A stretch of 53,757 bases of DNA from Bacteroidota bacterium. GTDB lineage: Bacteria > Bacteroidota > Bacteroidia > Chitinophagales > Saprospiraceae. This document shows, piece after piece, positions 7,443-16,319 of this stretch. The translations under genes and the position numbers were made by a program. The stretch spans positions 1-53,757 of the forward strand of contig JAKOXM010000678.1 in NCBI GenBank assembly GCA_029781095.1, read 5' to 3'. Below the pieces are notes generated by a model. It made no database searches. It was not told the origin of the DNA and saw nothing but the letters and a program-made list of their open reading frames with translations. Each line of letters opens with the position of its first letter. The first letter of the stretch is position 1.

Positions 7443-8900
7443 CTAAAAATCTTCAAAATAAGTCCGTGCATTGCGGGCCACGTTGCGTTGCATGGTGGTG
7501 GCGTCGTGGTAATTGTCGCCTTCCGTTTGTGTTCCCGCAGCATGTGCATACAGCGTGATCTCCCAGCGCGGATTGTTGATCTCCCCGCGCGCCGTAGAAT
7601 GCAGCATGATAAAATCTTCGCCGGCGAGGCTCGGGTTGTAGAACAGGAATTTCACGTTTTTCTGGTTGGTTTTCGGGAAATTGTAGTACACCCATATCTC
7701 GTAAGGCGGCGCTCCCGGGTCATCTTCCACGTGAATAAAATCGTCCGGGCGGCCAAAACGAAGGAACGTACGGCCCCGGTCCGTTTCAAAACCATACCGG
7801 AATCCGCTTTTGAATTTTTCATGGACGGCTGCGGCCACCTGCATAAATTTCTGGTAGGCCTGCTCCGGGTTGTTGGCATCCTGCCGCACGAAGTAACGGA
7901 AGAGATAATACCGCATGGGCTTTAGTTCTTTTCCCTGCAGGATATTTTTCAGCGTTTCGGATTCCTCGCCGACTGCCATGGCGGAAATGGCGCGGAGTCC
8001 GTACCGGAGGGTTTCTTCATCGAGATTTTCCACGAACTGTCTGGACAACACCTCGTCTGTGATCTCGTTTTCCGTCACATGCAGAAAGGGATTGCTTCGT
8101 TGAAACGTAAGTGAACGGGTGTTCAGCAATTCATTGGCGGCATTGCGCAATTCCACGGTGAGGGAATAGTTGCCGCTTTCGAGCTTGCTGATGTCCATTT
8201 GCACCAGTATAGCATCGATGGAAGAAGGTTTTTTCCGTTGATTTCCTACTGAAACAAGGGTTTTAATACCGTTGCCTTTTTCCTGCTCGATAAAATAACG
8301 AACCGAGTAGTCGGCATCGACGATGCTGTGATTCGAATGGTATATCTCGGCGTAAAACGCAAGCAATACGGCGCTCCGGTCGTAAAAATTGAAAGGCAGC
8401 GGCTCCAGGTAATATCCGTTTTTGGTGAAGGGATTGTCCGAATTGTCGGCCCTGAACCCGCGCAGCAATTGCACTTCCGACAAATGAATATTCTCATCGA
8501 TGGCAACAAGGAGCGGCGCAGCGTAGCTGTCCTTGTTTTCCGCGTCGTTGATGTCCTGAAAGCTGATCTCAAGCGTGTATTCACCGTTCGGGATGGATAA
8601 TCGCTTGACATCGAGCAAGTTTTGCGGTATGTCTACGAGCGGGCTGTTGAGTACATATTTTTCAAAATTCACCACCGTTTCACCCTTTTTTATCAAAATC
8701 AGGGTTTCCACCCCGGCCTGCAAGTGCGTACTGTCTGCCCGTTTGAAGGTAACGGACGCCGCCGCGATTTCTATGTTGATTTCGATATATGGTTTCTCCG
8801 GAGTGGCATACACGGCGTAAGAGACGCCTGTATCAAGGGCCCGGCCGGCAAAATGCAGGAGCAATCCGGCGATGCAGAAAAAAAGCGATTTTGTTTTCAT
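7443..8900 (-). CDS. GWxTD domain-containing secreted protein
   Basis: A 485-residue exported protein: signal peptide (MKTKSLFFCIAGLLLHFAGRA), a central region of beta-sandwich character, and a C-terminal GWxTD-type domain. The diagnostic stretch is FETDRGRTFLRFGRPDDFI (about 385-405), followed by PYEIWVYYNF. These domains occur in secreted proteins of Bacteroidota and Acidobacteria and have no settled biochemical role. The gene is transcribed away from the channel-like gene's 3' end, with 162 bases between. No T9SS sorting domain is visible. The next plus-strand gene is convergent. Confidence 0.85.
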   Translation of the reverse strand: MKTKSLFFCIAGLLLHFAGRALDTGVSYAVYATPEKPYIEINIEIAAASVTFKRADSTHLQAGVETLILIKKGETVVNFEKYVLNSPLVDIPQNLLDVKRLSIPNGEYTLEISFQDINDAENKDSYAAPLLVAIDENIHLSEVQLLRGFRADNSDNPFTKNGYYLEPLPFNFYDRSAVLLAFYAEIYHSNHSIVDADYSVRYFIEQEKGNGIKTLVSVGNQRKKPSSIDAILVQMDISKLESGNYSLTVELRNAANELLNTRSLTFQRSNPFLHVTENEITDEVLSRQFVENLDEETLRYGLRAISAMAVGEESETLKNILQGKELKPMRYYLFRYFVRQDANNPEQAYQKFMQVAAAVHEKFKSGFRYGFETDRGRTFLRFGRPDDFIHVEDDPGAPPYEIWVYYNFPKTNQKNVKFLFYNPSLAGEDFIMLHSTARGEINNPRWEITLYAHAAGTQTEGDNYHDATTMQRNVARNARTYFEDF

Positions 8901-8938
8901 AGCAAGAACGTTGAAAAGTAAACGATTGTCTCTGCCCC

Positions 8939-9001
8939 AAAAGTCAGGTTCCCGGCGATTTTGAAACGGACAAGTTTTGCGAAAAGTCAGGTTTCCCGAC
9001 G
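8939..9001. repeat. Imperfect direct repeat upstream of the GWxTD gene
   Basis: The 19-nt sequence at 8939-8957 (AAAAGTCAGGTTCCCGGCG) recurs at 8982-9001 with one insertion and one substitution, 43 nt apart. The pair lies just upstream of the GWxTD gene on the minus strand and could be a regulator-binding pair. The minus-strand GACTTTTG within it is one base off the -7 consensus. Confidence 0.4.
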
Positions 9002-9062
9002 CAATGCTGCAGAAACGAATCGCTGCAAATTTCGCTCATATTTCCATGCTCTGCTGATTTTT

Positions 9063-11267
9063 TCAGCTCTTGAAAATCAGGTAAGACAACATGACCAGCA
9101 AAATGATCAGCAAATAGGTGATCCATATCTTGTTGCTGAACCGGAACAGTCGCCGTTTTTCCCCGGTGCCGGCGGCCGCTCCGGCACCTGAGCGTTGCCG
9201 GGCAATGTACGTCACGTAAAGAAAACAGAAGAAATTGATGCCTAACGTCAGCATGAGAAAAATGTAGGCCAGGTTCATCGAATCCGTTGCGGGCGATATC
9301 TGCACCAGGTTAATGGAGTAGGCCACCGTGGCGAGGAACGAGGTGATGATCAGTTCGCCGACTTCTTCAAAACTGGCTTTGTGGAAGAACAGCATGAAAA
9401 TAGGCAGCGCGCTGAACATGAGGAAGGGCAGTACGATCAGGATAATGGCTCCCCAGGGCTGCCGGCTCACTTTGAGGTGAATATTCAGGGTTTTGTATTT
9501 CTCGAGGAACTGCGCCCTGTCGTCAGGATCGAATGTTACTTTATTGGGCGAACCCAGCGAATTGGTGATCTGGTTGTCGAGGGTAACGTAGTATTCCTCT
9601 GAATCCCAGTCGTTCAGCCTGAAATCGTTGATCTTGTCTTTTACCTGAAGACGACTGTAATCGAAGCTGGTCTTGATCTTGTCGCTGGGCGCAAGGGCCG
9701 AGACGGGGATCAGGAGCTCGTAGCGATCGAACGGGAAATTAAACGAATTGAAGTTGCCCAGAAACTTTCCACTGATGCGGTGTATGCTGACCACGTAGTT
9801 GCTATCGTGTTTCTGGGCGATGGCGTACCGGTTGCCCTCTTCGGAACTGATGTTGGGAAAATCGATGTAGCCCTCCTTGTCGATGTGGTTTGAATCCACG
9901 ATGACCCAGTACAAAAGGTTGCAGTCGAACGTATTTTTACGCACGTCGATGTCGCTGATGCCGATGATGTCGATGCCTACGCGCAGATCGGGGATGGGCT
10001 CTCCCTCGCTGTTGATCTGGATCGGACAACTGCGTGTATTGCCACTTCTTATTTCCTCGAAATTCGGCTCGGGTTTCTGGATAAGCAGGGTGTCGAATAC
10101 ATATAACTCATTGTATATGGATGTTTTACGCCCTTTCAGTTTGTCGTGGAAATAACCGGCTATCTCGTTGCGGCTGATGGAGTCTGCCCGGAGCGCGGAC
10201 TCAAAGATATTCATGGTATCGAAGCAGCGGCGCAAGGTCAGATCCGCCTGGCGCTCCCGTTCCCTTTCGATCTCCCGTTGCTTGGCGGTCATTTTGCGGC
10301 CTTTCCTTTCTTCTTTGATGAAAGGATTCGGATAAATGGATTTGATGATTTTTTTATCGTGGTAAACTTCCAGCGGCAGCAGGTTTTCACTGTTCACCAG
10401 CCGGATGAAAGTATGCCCTTTTTCCTTTGTAATTTTTTCCAGTTCCTTGTCCGTCAGGCTGGTCTGGATACCGACGAAAGTCTTGGGCGGCAGCGGCTCG
10501 TGTTCCAGAAAGCGCATAATGGAATCACCGTAGCCGGCATGGGTATTGAGCAGAATGACGTCTTCCTGCGGCCGGTTGAGCATTTTGCGCAACATTCGTT
10601 TCATCGAAGCGACCGAATCGGAGGGCACTTCCCGGTTTCTGATATAACTGCTCTGCCAGAGGCAAACCGAGTCGTAACTGAGATGATTCTTGATGATGCT
10701 CTCCACAAAACGTTCGTGCAGGAGGTAGTCGCATTCGGTGACAAACCCGATATGCCTGGCTTTCAGCACGGTGGCCATGAACTGGACGAGGTAGTTCGGA
10801 TTGGGATCGCTGGGGTTGAGAAATACGGCATTATCGCCAAAATCGAGTTTGTTCTGGTCGGCAGTTTGTGAAATGACAGGCATGCCCTGCCGGATCAGCG
10901 GTGCAGCATACCGGATATATTTGCCCCAGGTATTATCCACAACGAGCACGATGTTCGTATCGGCCATCATTTCCTGGTAACGCGGTACGATCAGGGAATC
11001 CTTGTAATCGCACTGAAATGTCTTGAGGCGATACTCTACAGGGTAAGGTTTGGGGTCTTCATGCGCATTGATACGGTCAAGATAGGTCTGCAATGCCACG
11101 ATGTGCAGCGAATCCGAGTAATTGTTGGCGCTGTCCCGGGCAACGTCCGTGTAATTGAAACCCAGGTAGGCAACATATTTTACCGGACGCAGCCCCAATA
11201 CCGACTTTTTACAGGCGGAATATGAGACGAGTGTCAGAACAGCAAAGGCGAAGATGATTTTTTGCAT
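9063..11267 (-). CDS. Pentameric ligand-gated ion channel homologue fused to a periplasmic-binding-protein domain
   Basis: A 734-residue protein in three parts. Residues about 28-395 resemble a type-1 periplasmic binding protein. Residues about 415-602 look like the pLGIC ligand-binding beta-sandwich, with the Pro-loop signature FNFPFDRYELLI (509-520). Residues 603-734 have the pLGIC membrane layout: M1 606-628, M2 635-658, M3 664-688, a short basic loop, and M4 713-732. M2 (FEEVGELIITSFLATVAYSI) lines up without gaps with my recollection of the Gloeobacter channel GLIC, keeping a Glu at -2' and a hydrophobic 9' residue, features of cation channels. The N-terminus is a signal peptide with Cys19 in a weak lipobox (SYSAC). 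It appears monocistronic. Channel activity and ligand are inferred. Confidence 0.75.
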   Translation of the reverse strand: MQKIIFAFAVLTLVSYSACKKSVLGLRPVKYVAYLGFNYTDVARDSANNYSDSLHIVALQTYLDRINAHEDPKPYPVEYRLKTFQCDYKDSLIVPRYQEMMADTNIVLVVDNTWGKYIRYAAPLIRQGMPVISQTADQNKLDFGDNAVFLNPSDPNPNYLVQFMATVLKARHIGFVTECDYLLHERFVESIIKNHLSYDSVCLWQSSYIRNREVPSDSVASMKRMLRKMLNRPQEDVILLNTHAGYGDSIMRFLEHEPLPPKTFVGIQTSLTDKELEKITKEKGHTFIRLVNSENLLPLEVYHDKKIIKSIYPNPFIKEERKGRKMTAKQREIERERERQADLTLRRCFDTMNIFESALRADSISRNEIAGYFHDKLKGRKTSIYNELYVFDTLLIQKPEPNFEEIRSGNTRSCPIQINSEGEPIPDLRVGIDIIGISDIDVRKNTFDCNLLYWVIVDSNHIDKEGYIDFPNISSEEGNRYAIAQKHDSNYVVSIHRISGKFLGNFNSFNFPFDRYELLIPVSALAPSDKIKTSFDYSRLQVKDKINDFRLNDWDSEEYYVTLDNQITNSLGSPNKVTFDPDDRAQFLEKYKTLNIHLKVSRQPWGAIILIVLPFLMFSALPIFMLFFHKASFEEVGELIITSFLATVAYSINLVQISPATDSMNLAYIFLMLTLGINFFCFLYVTYIARQRSGAGAAAGTGEKRRLFRFSNKIWITYLLIILLVMLSYLIFKS

Positions 11268-11397
11268 GGTGGGTTTATCATTTGATTACGCATGGTTTTC
11301 AAAGGCTAAGGTAATAATGTATGACCCAAAAAGTAAAAAAACGCGATAGCGACAGCTCGGGTCTGACGAAACACGATCGCGCTTTGATACAAACGGG

Positions 11398-13284
11398 TTA
11401 TTTCTTCAACAGGGGCAACAGTACACAGGAAGCCCCCACTGGCGCGTGATACACCCGGATATTGGCCGGTATGAAGTCTTCGTCCTTTGCCTGATAGATA
11501 TTCACGAACTGCTGCGGATTGCGGTCGGCCAGAGGAAACCAGGTACTTTGAATCTGGACCATGATCTTGTGCCCCCGCAGGAAGGTATGGGCTACGTCCG
11601 GCAGGTCGAATTTCACTTCCGAAATGGTTTCAGGAGGGAAAGGTTGCCCTTTTTCAAAGCCGTTTCGGTAGCGTCCGCGCATGATCTCGCCCCGTACCAG
11701 CATCTGATAGCCGCCGAGCGGCACGCCGTTTTCCACGCCTTTGAGCGTATCGGGGAAAACGTCGATCAGTTTTACCACAAAATCGGCGTCGGAGGTGCTC
11801 ACGCTTACCCAGAGGTCGGCGGTCACGGTGCCTGTCACCGTGGCGGGTTCCTGCAATACGTCGGTTTGGTACACCAGCACATCGGGCCTGCGCGCGGCAA
11901 AGCGCTGGTCGTCCGTCATGTATTCGCGTGTGCGGGACAGGTGTACGTCTTCCGTGTAGGGCACCGGTTTGGCCGGATCGCTGGTGTATTCGTCCATTAT
12001 CTTGTCGGGCGTCAGCCCTTCAGCCGACGGAGGCGGTGTTTTAGACAAGACACCTCCTTCATGGAAATAGAATTTTGCCGGATGCGCGAAACGTGGCGGC
12101 CAGGCGTCGTAGCTGGTCCACTCGTTGCTGCCTGTTTCAAAAACGGTCGCTCCGGGCAGATCCATCTTGCCATTGTCTTTCAGGTAAAATTCAAAAAACT
12201 TGAATTCGATCTCTTTTTGGTAATAATCACTCGTTTTTTTGCCAAAAACAACGTTGCCGAGTCGCTCGCCGGTGGTACGCGCCCAGCCGCCGTGCGACCA
12301 CGGGCCCATCACGAGACGGTTGCTGAAACTGTCGGGGTTCTGTTTCCTGATCGCCTCGTACACGCGCCAGGCGCCGAAACAATCCTCCGCGTCGAACAGC
12401 CCGCCGACGGTCATGACGGCCGGCATGATGTTTTTCAGGTGCGGGCGGGGGTTGCGCGCTTTCCACCAGTCGTCGTAGTCGGGGTGCGACATGAGATCAT
12501 TCCAGAACGGGATGCCCTTCATACCGAATTTATCTGCGTAGTTGTGCAGTGCGCCTGCGCGCAGGTAGAAATCGTAGTTGTCGGGCGTTTTCCAGTCTTG
12601 AAAACCTTGTGCGGATTCTGTTGTGGGTTCGGGACGCGGCTTGCCGAAGCCCGAATAAAATGAAAAAGCGTCCATCAGCATGAAAGCGCCGTTGTGGTGG
12701 AAGTCGTCGCCAATAAACCAGTCGGTCACGGGCGCCTGCGGCGACACGCATTTGATGGCCGGATGGCCTGCCAGCACGGCCATAGTGGAATAAAAACCGG
12801 GGTAAGAAATGCCGTACACACCGATCCGGCCATTGTTGCCGGGCGTATTTTTCAGCAGCCAGTCGGCCGTGTCGTAGGTATCGCTCGCTTCATCGACGTC
12901 CTGCGGTGTTTTTTTGTCGCTGATAAACGGTCGCACATCCACGAAATCACCCTCGCTCATATAGCGGCCCCTGACGTCCTGGAATACCATAATATAGCCC
13001 GACTTCGCCAGGTACATGTTTTGAAAACCCGTCACAAAGTTTTTTTCGCCGTAAGGAGAGCAGGAGTACGGCGTGCGCTTGAGCAAAATGGGATAGCTGC
13101 GTCTTGTATCCTTTGGCGTATAGATCGCTGTAAACAGCCGTTTACCGTCGCGCATGGGTATCATGACCTCGCGTTTGGTAAAGTTATTGCGGATATAGGC
13201 GGAATCGGCGGCAGGCGTTTGTGCCGTGAGTGCGACGGCCTGCATTGTGAAAAGGAACAGCGGGAGAAAAAAACGTTTTATCAT
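11398..13284 (-). CDS. CocE/NonD family hydrolase (X-Pro dipeptidyl-peptidase-like), secreted
   Basis: A 628-residue serine hydrolase with a signal peptide (cleavage near AQTPA, about residue 22). The alpha/beta-hydrolase core carries the nucleophile Ser160 in GVYGISYPGFY, Asp298 in GGLFDAEDCF and His331 in GPWSHGGWA. Together these form a complete catalytic triad. A C-terminal jelly-roll domain (about 430-620) completes the PF02129/PF08530 architecture shared by cocaine esterase, glutaryl-7-ACA acylases and X-Pro dipeptidyl-peptidases. The substrate is probably an N-blocked peptide or acyl-amino acid, but it cannot be read from sequence. It is separated by 130 bases from the channel-like gene downstream on the same strand. 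Confidence 0.88.
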   Translation of the reverse strand: MIKRFFLPLFLFTMQAVALTAQTPAADSAYIRNNFTKREVMIPMRDGKRLFTAIYTPKDTRRSYPILLKRTPYSCSPYGEKNFVTGFQNMYLAKSGYIMVFQDVRGRYMSEGDFVDVRPFISDKKTPQDVDEASDTYDTADWLLKNTPGNNGRIGVYGISYPGFYSTMAVLAGHPAIKCVSPQAPVTDWFIGDDFHHNGAFMLMDAFSFYSGFGKPRPEPTTESAQGFQDWKTPDNYDFYLRAGALHNYADKFGMKGIPFWNDLMSHPDYDDWWKARNPRPHLKNIMPAVMTVGGLFDAEDCFGAWRVYEAIRKQNPDSFSNRLVMGPWSHGGWARTTGERLGNVVFGKKTSDYYQKEIEFKFFEFYLKDNGKMDLPGATVFETGSNEWTSYDAWPPRFAHPAKFYFHEGGVLSKTPPPSAEGLTPDKIMDEYTSDPAKPVPYTEDVHLSRTREYMTDDQRFAARRPDVLVYQTDVLQEPATVTGTVTADLWVSVSTSDADFVVKLIDVFPDTLKGVENGVPLGGYQMLVRGEIMRGRYRNGFEKGQPFPPETISEVKFDLPDVAHTFLRGHKIMVQIQSTWFPLADRNPQQFVNIYQAKDEDFIPANIRVYHAPVGASCVLLPLLKK

Positions 13285-13576
13285 CGGTCGGACAGCAGTA
13301 ATTTGTTTTACCGCACAAATTCTGAAAATTTTAGAAGTTCGCTTATGCTTTTCCGGGCGTATGACAAATGAATTTGGTCGAGTAAGATACGGTTTCTGTC
13401 GCGCCGATTGGCAGGTTCATTGAACCAATTCATGCCCTTTTTGTTTGTAACCTTTTGACATACAGATTTTTGGATCAAATTTTTTGAAGCAGAAGCAAAA
13501 ACACAAACCTGCAACCTCTTTGTAAAAGACCCTGTCTTATACGGCATTACAATCACGACAATCATCTTCTTTAAAT

Positions 13577-13900
13577 ATGAAAACGAATATTTTCCGGACA
13601 ATCGTCCTTTGCCTTTTCCTCAGCCTTTACCACACCACCTCGACTTCCGCCGCCACCACATCCTTCGGACAGGATCCGGACATCAAAGTTGTCGTCAGCC
13701 AGAAACGCATCTGGCTCGTCACCGATGAAATTTCAGTAAAAAACTTGACCGTCCAGGTTATGAATGCCCTGGGAAAGGTCGTTATGGAAAAAAACTTTTC
13801 CTCCAAAATGACCGACTGGTCGCTTCAGATCGGTTCACTGCCCGCAGGATCGTACACCGTGATGGTGGGTTCCAAAAAAATGACCGATTTCACACGGTAA
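13577..13900 (+). CDS. Small secreted protein consisting of a T9SS sorting-like beta domain
   Basis: A 107-residue product: signal peptide (about 1-25), then about 75 residues resembling a type A T9SS C-terminal domain. The matching segment runs from VQVMNALGKVVMEKNF to LPAGSYTVMVGSKK, the usual pattern of strand, Gly-Lys turn, strand and GxY strand. No cargo domain precedes it. The last residues (TDFTR) replace the usual basic K-L-V-K type end. It may be a remnant of a cargo gene, a regulator of the secretion machinery, or an unrelated small beta protein. A strong terminator follows, so it is transcribed alone. Confidence 0.6.
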   Translation: MKTNIFRTIVLCLFLSLYHTTSTSAATTSFGQDPDIKVVVSQKRIWLVTDEISVKNLTVQVMNALGKVVMEKNFSSKMTDWSLQIGSLPAGSYTVMVGSKKMTDFTR

Positions 13901-13937
13901 CCGGACCGGCAGACAAATAAACACGTAAACACAAACG

Positions 13938-13975
13938 GGCGGCTTCCGAAATTCGGAGGCCGCCTGCATTTTTTC
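13938..13975 (+). terminator. Rho-independent terminator after the small secreted protein
   Basis: A 13-bp GC-rich stem (13938-13950 with 13952-13964, one G-U pair) is followed by TGCATTTTTTC. It lies 37 bases after the stop at 13900. Confidence 0.75.
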
Positions 13976-14044
13976 AAACCGGTCATCGAAAGTTGCAACA
14001 TTTATAACCCGGAAAATTCCGAAACCCTGTAACCTTGCGATGCA

Positions 14045-14812
14045 ATGCAAAACCAAATCTTTAACGAAGACTGTATCGCCGGTATGGCTGCCCGGATTCC
14101 CGACGCTTCGGTGGATCTGGTGATCACCGACCCTCCGTTCGGCATCGAATTTCAGGCAAAAAAAGCCAATTACAACCGGAAAGGCGGCCGGGTACTGGAA
14201 GGTTACAACGAGGTAAAAGGCGCTGATTATCTGGCTTTTACCCAGGGCTGGCTCGGCGAGGTGCGGCGCGTGCTGAAACCCGAAGGTTCTCTCTACATAT
14301 TTTCAGGCTGGAATTACCTGAAAGACCTGCTGATCGCGCTCGACGATCTGGATTTCACGCTGGTGAACCACCTCGTGTGGAAATACCAGTTCGGCCTCGT
14401 CACCACCCGGAAGTATGTGACCTCTCATTACCATATACTGTTTGCCGGGATCGACGAAAAGAAGAGACGTTTTTTTCCGTATGCACGGTTTGACAAGGAC
14501 GAACGCCATCCGGACGGCGGAAGCGCCCACTACAAAGACAAGGAAGACGTGTGGAACATCCCGCGCGAGTACTGGACGGGCGACGTAAAAACGCCCACCA
14601 AACTGCCTGCCGAGATCATCCGGAAAATACTGGCATACAGCAGTCTGCCCGGCGACGTTGTGCTCGATCCTTTCCTGGGCTCGGGGCAGGTGGCTGTGGT
14701 CAGCCAGCTCGAAGGGCGCCGGTACCTGGGTTTCGAGGTGGTACCGGAATACTTCGAATTCGCCCAAAAACGGCTGTCAAGCGGACAATATCGCATCAAG
14801 GCAGAGGAATGA
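14045..14812 (+). CDS. Orphan DNA methyltransferase (beta-class, N6-A/N4-C)
   Basis: A 255-residue SAM-dependent DNA amino-methyltransferase. The catalytic motif IV DPPF is at residues 29-32 (DLVITDPPFGIEF). The SAM-binding motif I, DPFLGSGQ, is near the C-terminus at 208-215. This order marks the beta class. A target-recognition region lies between (about 110-180). No restriction endonuclease or specificity subunit is adjacent, so it may be a regulatory or protective solitary enzyme. The target base and site cannot be read. It is convergent with xylA across a hairpin. Confidence 0.9.
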   Translation: MQNQIFNEDCIAGMAARIPDASVDLVITDPPFGIEFQAKKANYNRKGGRVLEGYNEVKGADYLAFTQGWLGEVRRVLKPEGSLYIFSGWNYLKDLLIALDDLDFTLVNHLVWKYQFGLVTTRKYVTSHYHILFAGIDEKKRRFFPYARFDKDERHPDGGSAHYKDKEDVWNIPREYWTGDVKTPTKLPAEIIRKILAYSSLPGDVVLDPFLGSGQVAVVSQLEGRRYLGFEVVPEYFEFAQKRLSSGQYRIKAEE

Positions 14813-14838
14813 TTAGGGAGGGTTGAGAGGGTTTAGAA

Positions 14839-14862
14839 GGGTTGAGCGAAGCTTCTCAACCC
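14839..14862. terminator. Hairpin between convergent methyltransferase and xylA genes
   Basis: GGGTTGAG (14839-14846) pairs with CTCAACCC (14855-14862) around an AAGCTT-centred loop. Further GGTTGAG and CTCAACC words on each side allow alternative pairings. It is placed to end both transcripts. The T tract is poor. Confidence 0.5.
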
Positions 14863-14887
14863 CCTCAACCTTTCCCAACCTTTAGAA

Positions 14888-16234
14888 TCAAACGAAACGA
14901 TTGAGGATATTCTCCATCAGTTCCTGCCTGCCGCTGCGCTGCACGGGTTCGCCGTTGCGTTTGGCTATCCTCACCAGGTCATTCATTTTCAGTTTGCCGG
15001 ATTCGAACAATTGTCCGTCGCCGTCGTCGAAAGAAGCATAGCGGTCTTTCCGCAAGCTCCGGTATGGCGAATGGGAGAGGACGGCGTCAGCGGCGAGCAG
15101 GGCGCGTGCGAAGACGTCGATGCCGCCGATGTGCGCATGGAACAGATCGGCGAGGTCCGTGGAATTGCGCCGTGTTTTGGCGTCGAAATTGACGCCGCCG
15201 CCCTGCAGGCCGCCCGATTCGAGGATGACCAGCCAGGCTTCCGTGAGTTCGTATACGTTGTTCGGGAATTGATCGGTATCCCAGCCGTTCTGGTAGTCGC
15301 CGCGGTTGGCGTCGATGCTTCCGAGCAGTCCGGCATTGGCAGCCACCTGCAATTCGTGCTGAAAACTGTGCAGGGCAAGGGTGGCGTGATTGACCTCCAC
15401 ATTGAGTTTAAAGTCCTTTAACAGCCCGTATTCGCGCAGAAAACCGATCACCGTCGCCGAATCGAAATCGTACTGGTGCTTGCTGGGCTCCATCGGCTTG
15501 GGTTCGATAAAAAATGTGCCTTTGAAGCCGTTTTTACGCGCATAATCCTTCGCCATGTGCAGAAAACGCGCCATGTGATCCAGTTCGCGTTTCATGTCGG
15601 TGTTCAGCAGCGACTGGTAACCTTCGCGGCCGCCCCAGAACACGTAGTTTTCTCCCCCGAGGGCAATGGTCAGGTCGAGCGCCATTTTTACCTGCGCACC
15701 CGCGTGGGCCACGACGGCAAAATCGGGATTGGTGGCTGCTCCGTTCATGTAGCGCGGGTTGCCGAACAGGTTGGCTGTGCCCCACAGCAGTTGAACGCCC
15801 GAAGCGGCCATTTTCTCTTTGGCATATTCACCGACAGCCTGCAAGCGGCGTTCGCTTTTGCCCAGACTTTCGGCCTCCGCCACCAGGTCGAAATCGTGAA
15901 AGCAGTAGTATGGCAAACCCAGTTTGGTGATAAACTCGAATGCAGCGTCCATTTTGTCCTTCGCCTGCCGAACCGGATCCTTGGCATGCAGCCATGGAAA
16001 TTGCTTGGTCGGCGCGCCGAACGGATCGCCGCCCGTGCCACAGAGCGTATGCCAGTAAGCCACCGCAAATTTGAAATGCTCACGCATGGTTTTTCCGGCG
16101 ACGACCCTGTTCTCATCGTAATAGCGATAAGCGAACGGGTTGTCGGATTGCGGGCCTTCGTATTTTATTTTGCCGATGCCTTTGAAGTATTCCGTGTCGC
16201 CGGATGTGGGTTTGATTGGATTCAAATTTGCCAT
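14888..16234 (-). CDS. xylA: Xylose isomerase
   Basis: Converts D-xylose to D-xylulose (and glucose to fructose) in the cytoplasm, a metal-dependent TIM-barrel enzyme. From the ATG at 16234 the product is 448 residues, typical of class II enzymes. Diagnostic segments are present: YYCFHDFDL (catalytic His), [19 protein letters not shown] (metal Glu), VNHATLA and [18 protein letters not shown] (metal Asp residues). The frame stays open upstream, but MANLNPIK is the expected beginning of the enzyme. It follows xylB on the same strand with an 85-base spacer holding two hairpins. No xylose transporter or regulator is nearby. Confidence 0.96.
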   Translation of the reverse strand: MANLNPIKPTSGDTEYFKGIGKIKYEGPQSDNPFAYRYYDENRVVAGKTMREHFKFAVAYWHTLCGTGGDPFGAPTKQFPWLHAKDPVRQAKDKMDAAFEFITKLGLPYYCFHDFDLVAEAESLGKSERRLQAVGEYAKEKMAASGVQLLWGTANLFGNPRYMNGAATNPDFAVVAHAGAQVKMALDLTIALGGENYVFWGGREGYQSLLNTDMKRELDHMARFLHMAKDYARKNGFKGTFFIEPKPMEPSKHQYDFDSATVIGFLREYGLLKDFKLNVEVNHATLALHSFQHELQVAANAGLLGSIDANRGDYQNGWDTDQFPNNVYELTEAWLVILESGGLQGGGVNFDAKTRRNSTDLADLFHAHIGGIDVFARALLAADAVLSHSPYRSLRKDRYASFDDGDGQLFESGKLKMNDLVRIAKRNGEPVQRSGRQELMENILNRFV

Positions 16235-16268
16235 GAGTAAGTGTAAGTGAGTGATGTTATTATTGTAC

Positions 16269-16315
16269 GGCGAAACACCAGTTTCGCCTGATTGCAGTGA
16301 AACCGGTGCTTCACT
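16269..16315 (-). promoter_or_regulatory. Two intercistronic hairpins between xylB and xylA
   Basis: A perfect 8-bp stem (16269-16276 with 16281-16288, loop ACCA) and a 6-bp stem (16296-16301 with 16310-16315) lie in the xylB-xylA gap. Neither has a T tract, so they more likely affect mRNA processing or stability than termination. Confidence 0.45.
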
Positions 16316-16319
16316 ATAG

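Noticed and set aside
9063-11267. Plain ABC-transporter substrate-binding lipoprotein
   Set aside because: The binding-protein part covers only half of the protein; four C-terminal helices and a beta-sandwich with FPFD do not occur in transporter binding proteins, and no permease or ATPase is adjacent.
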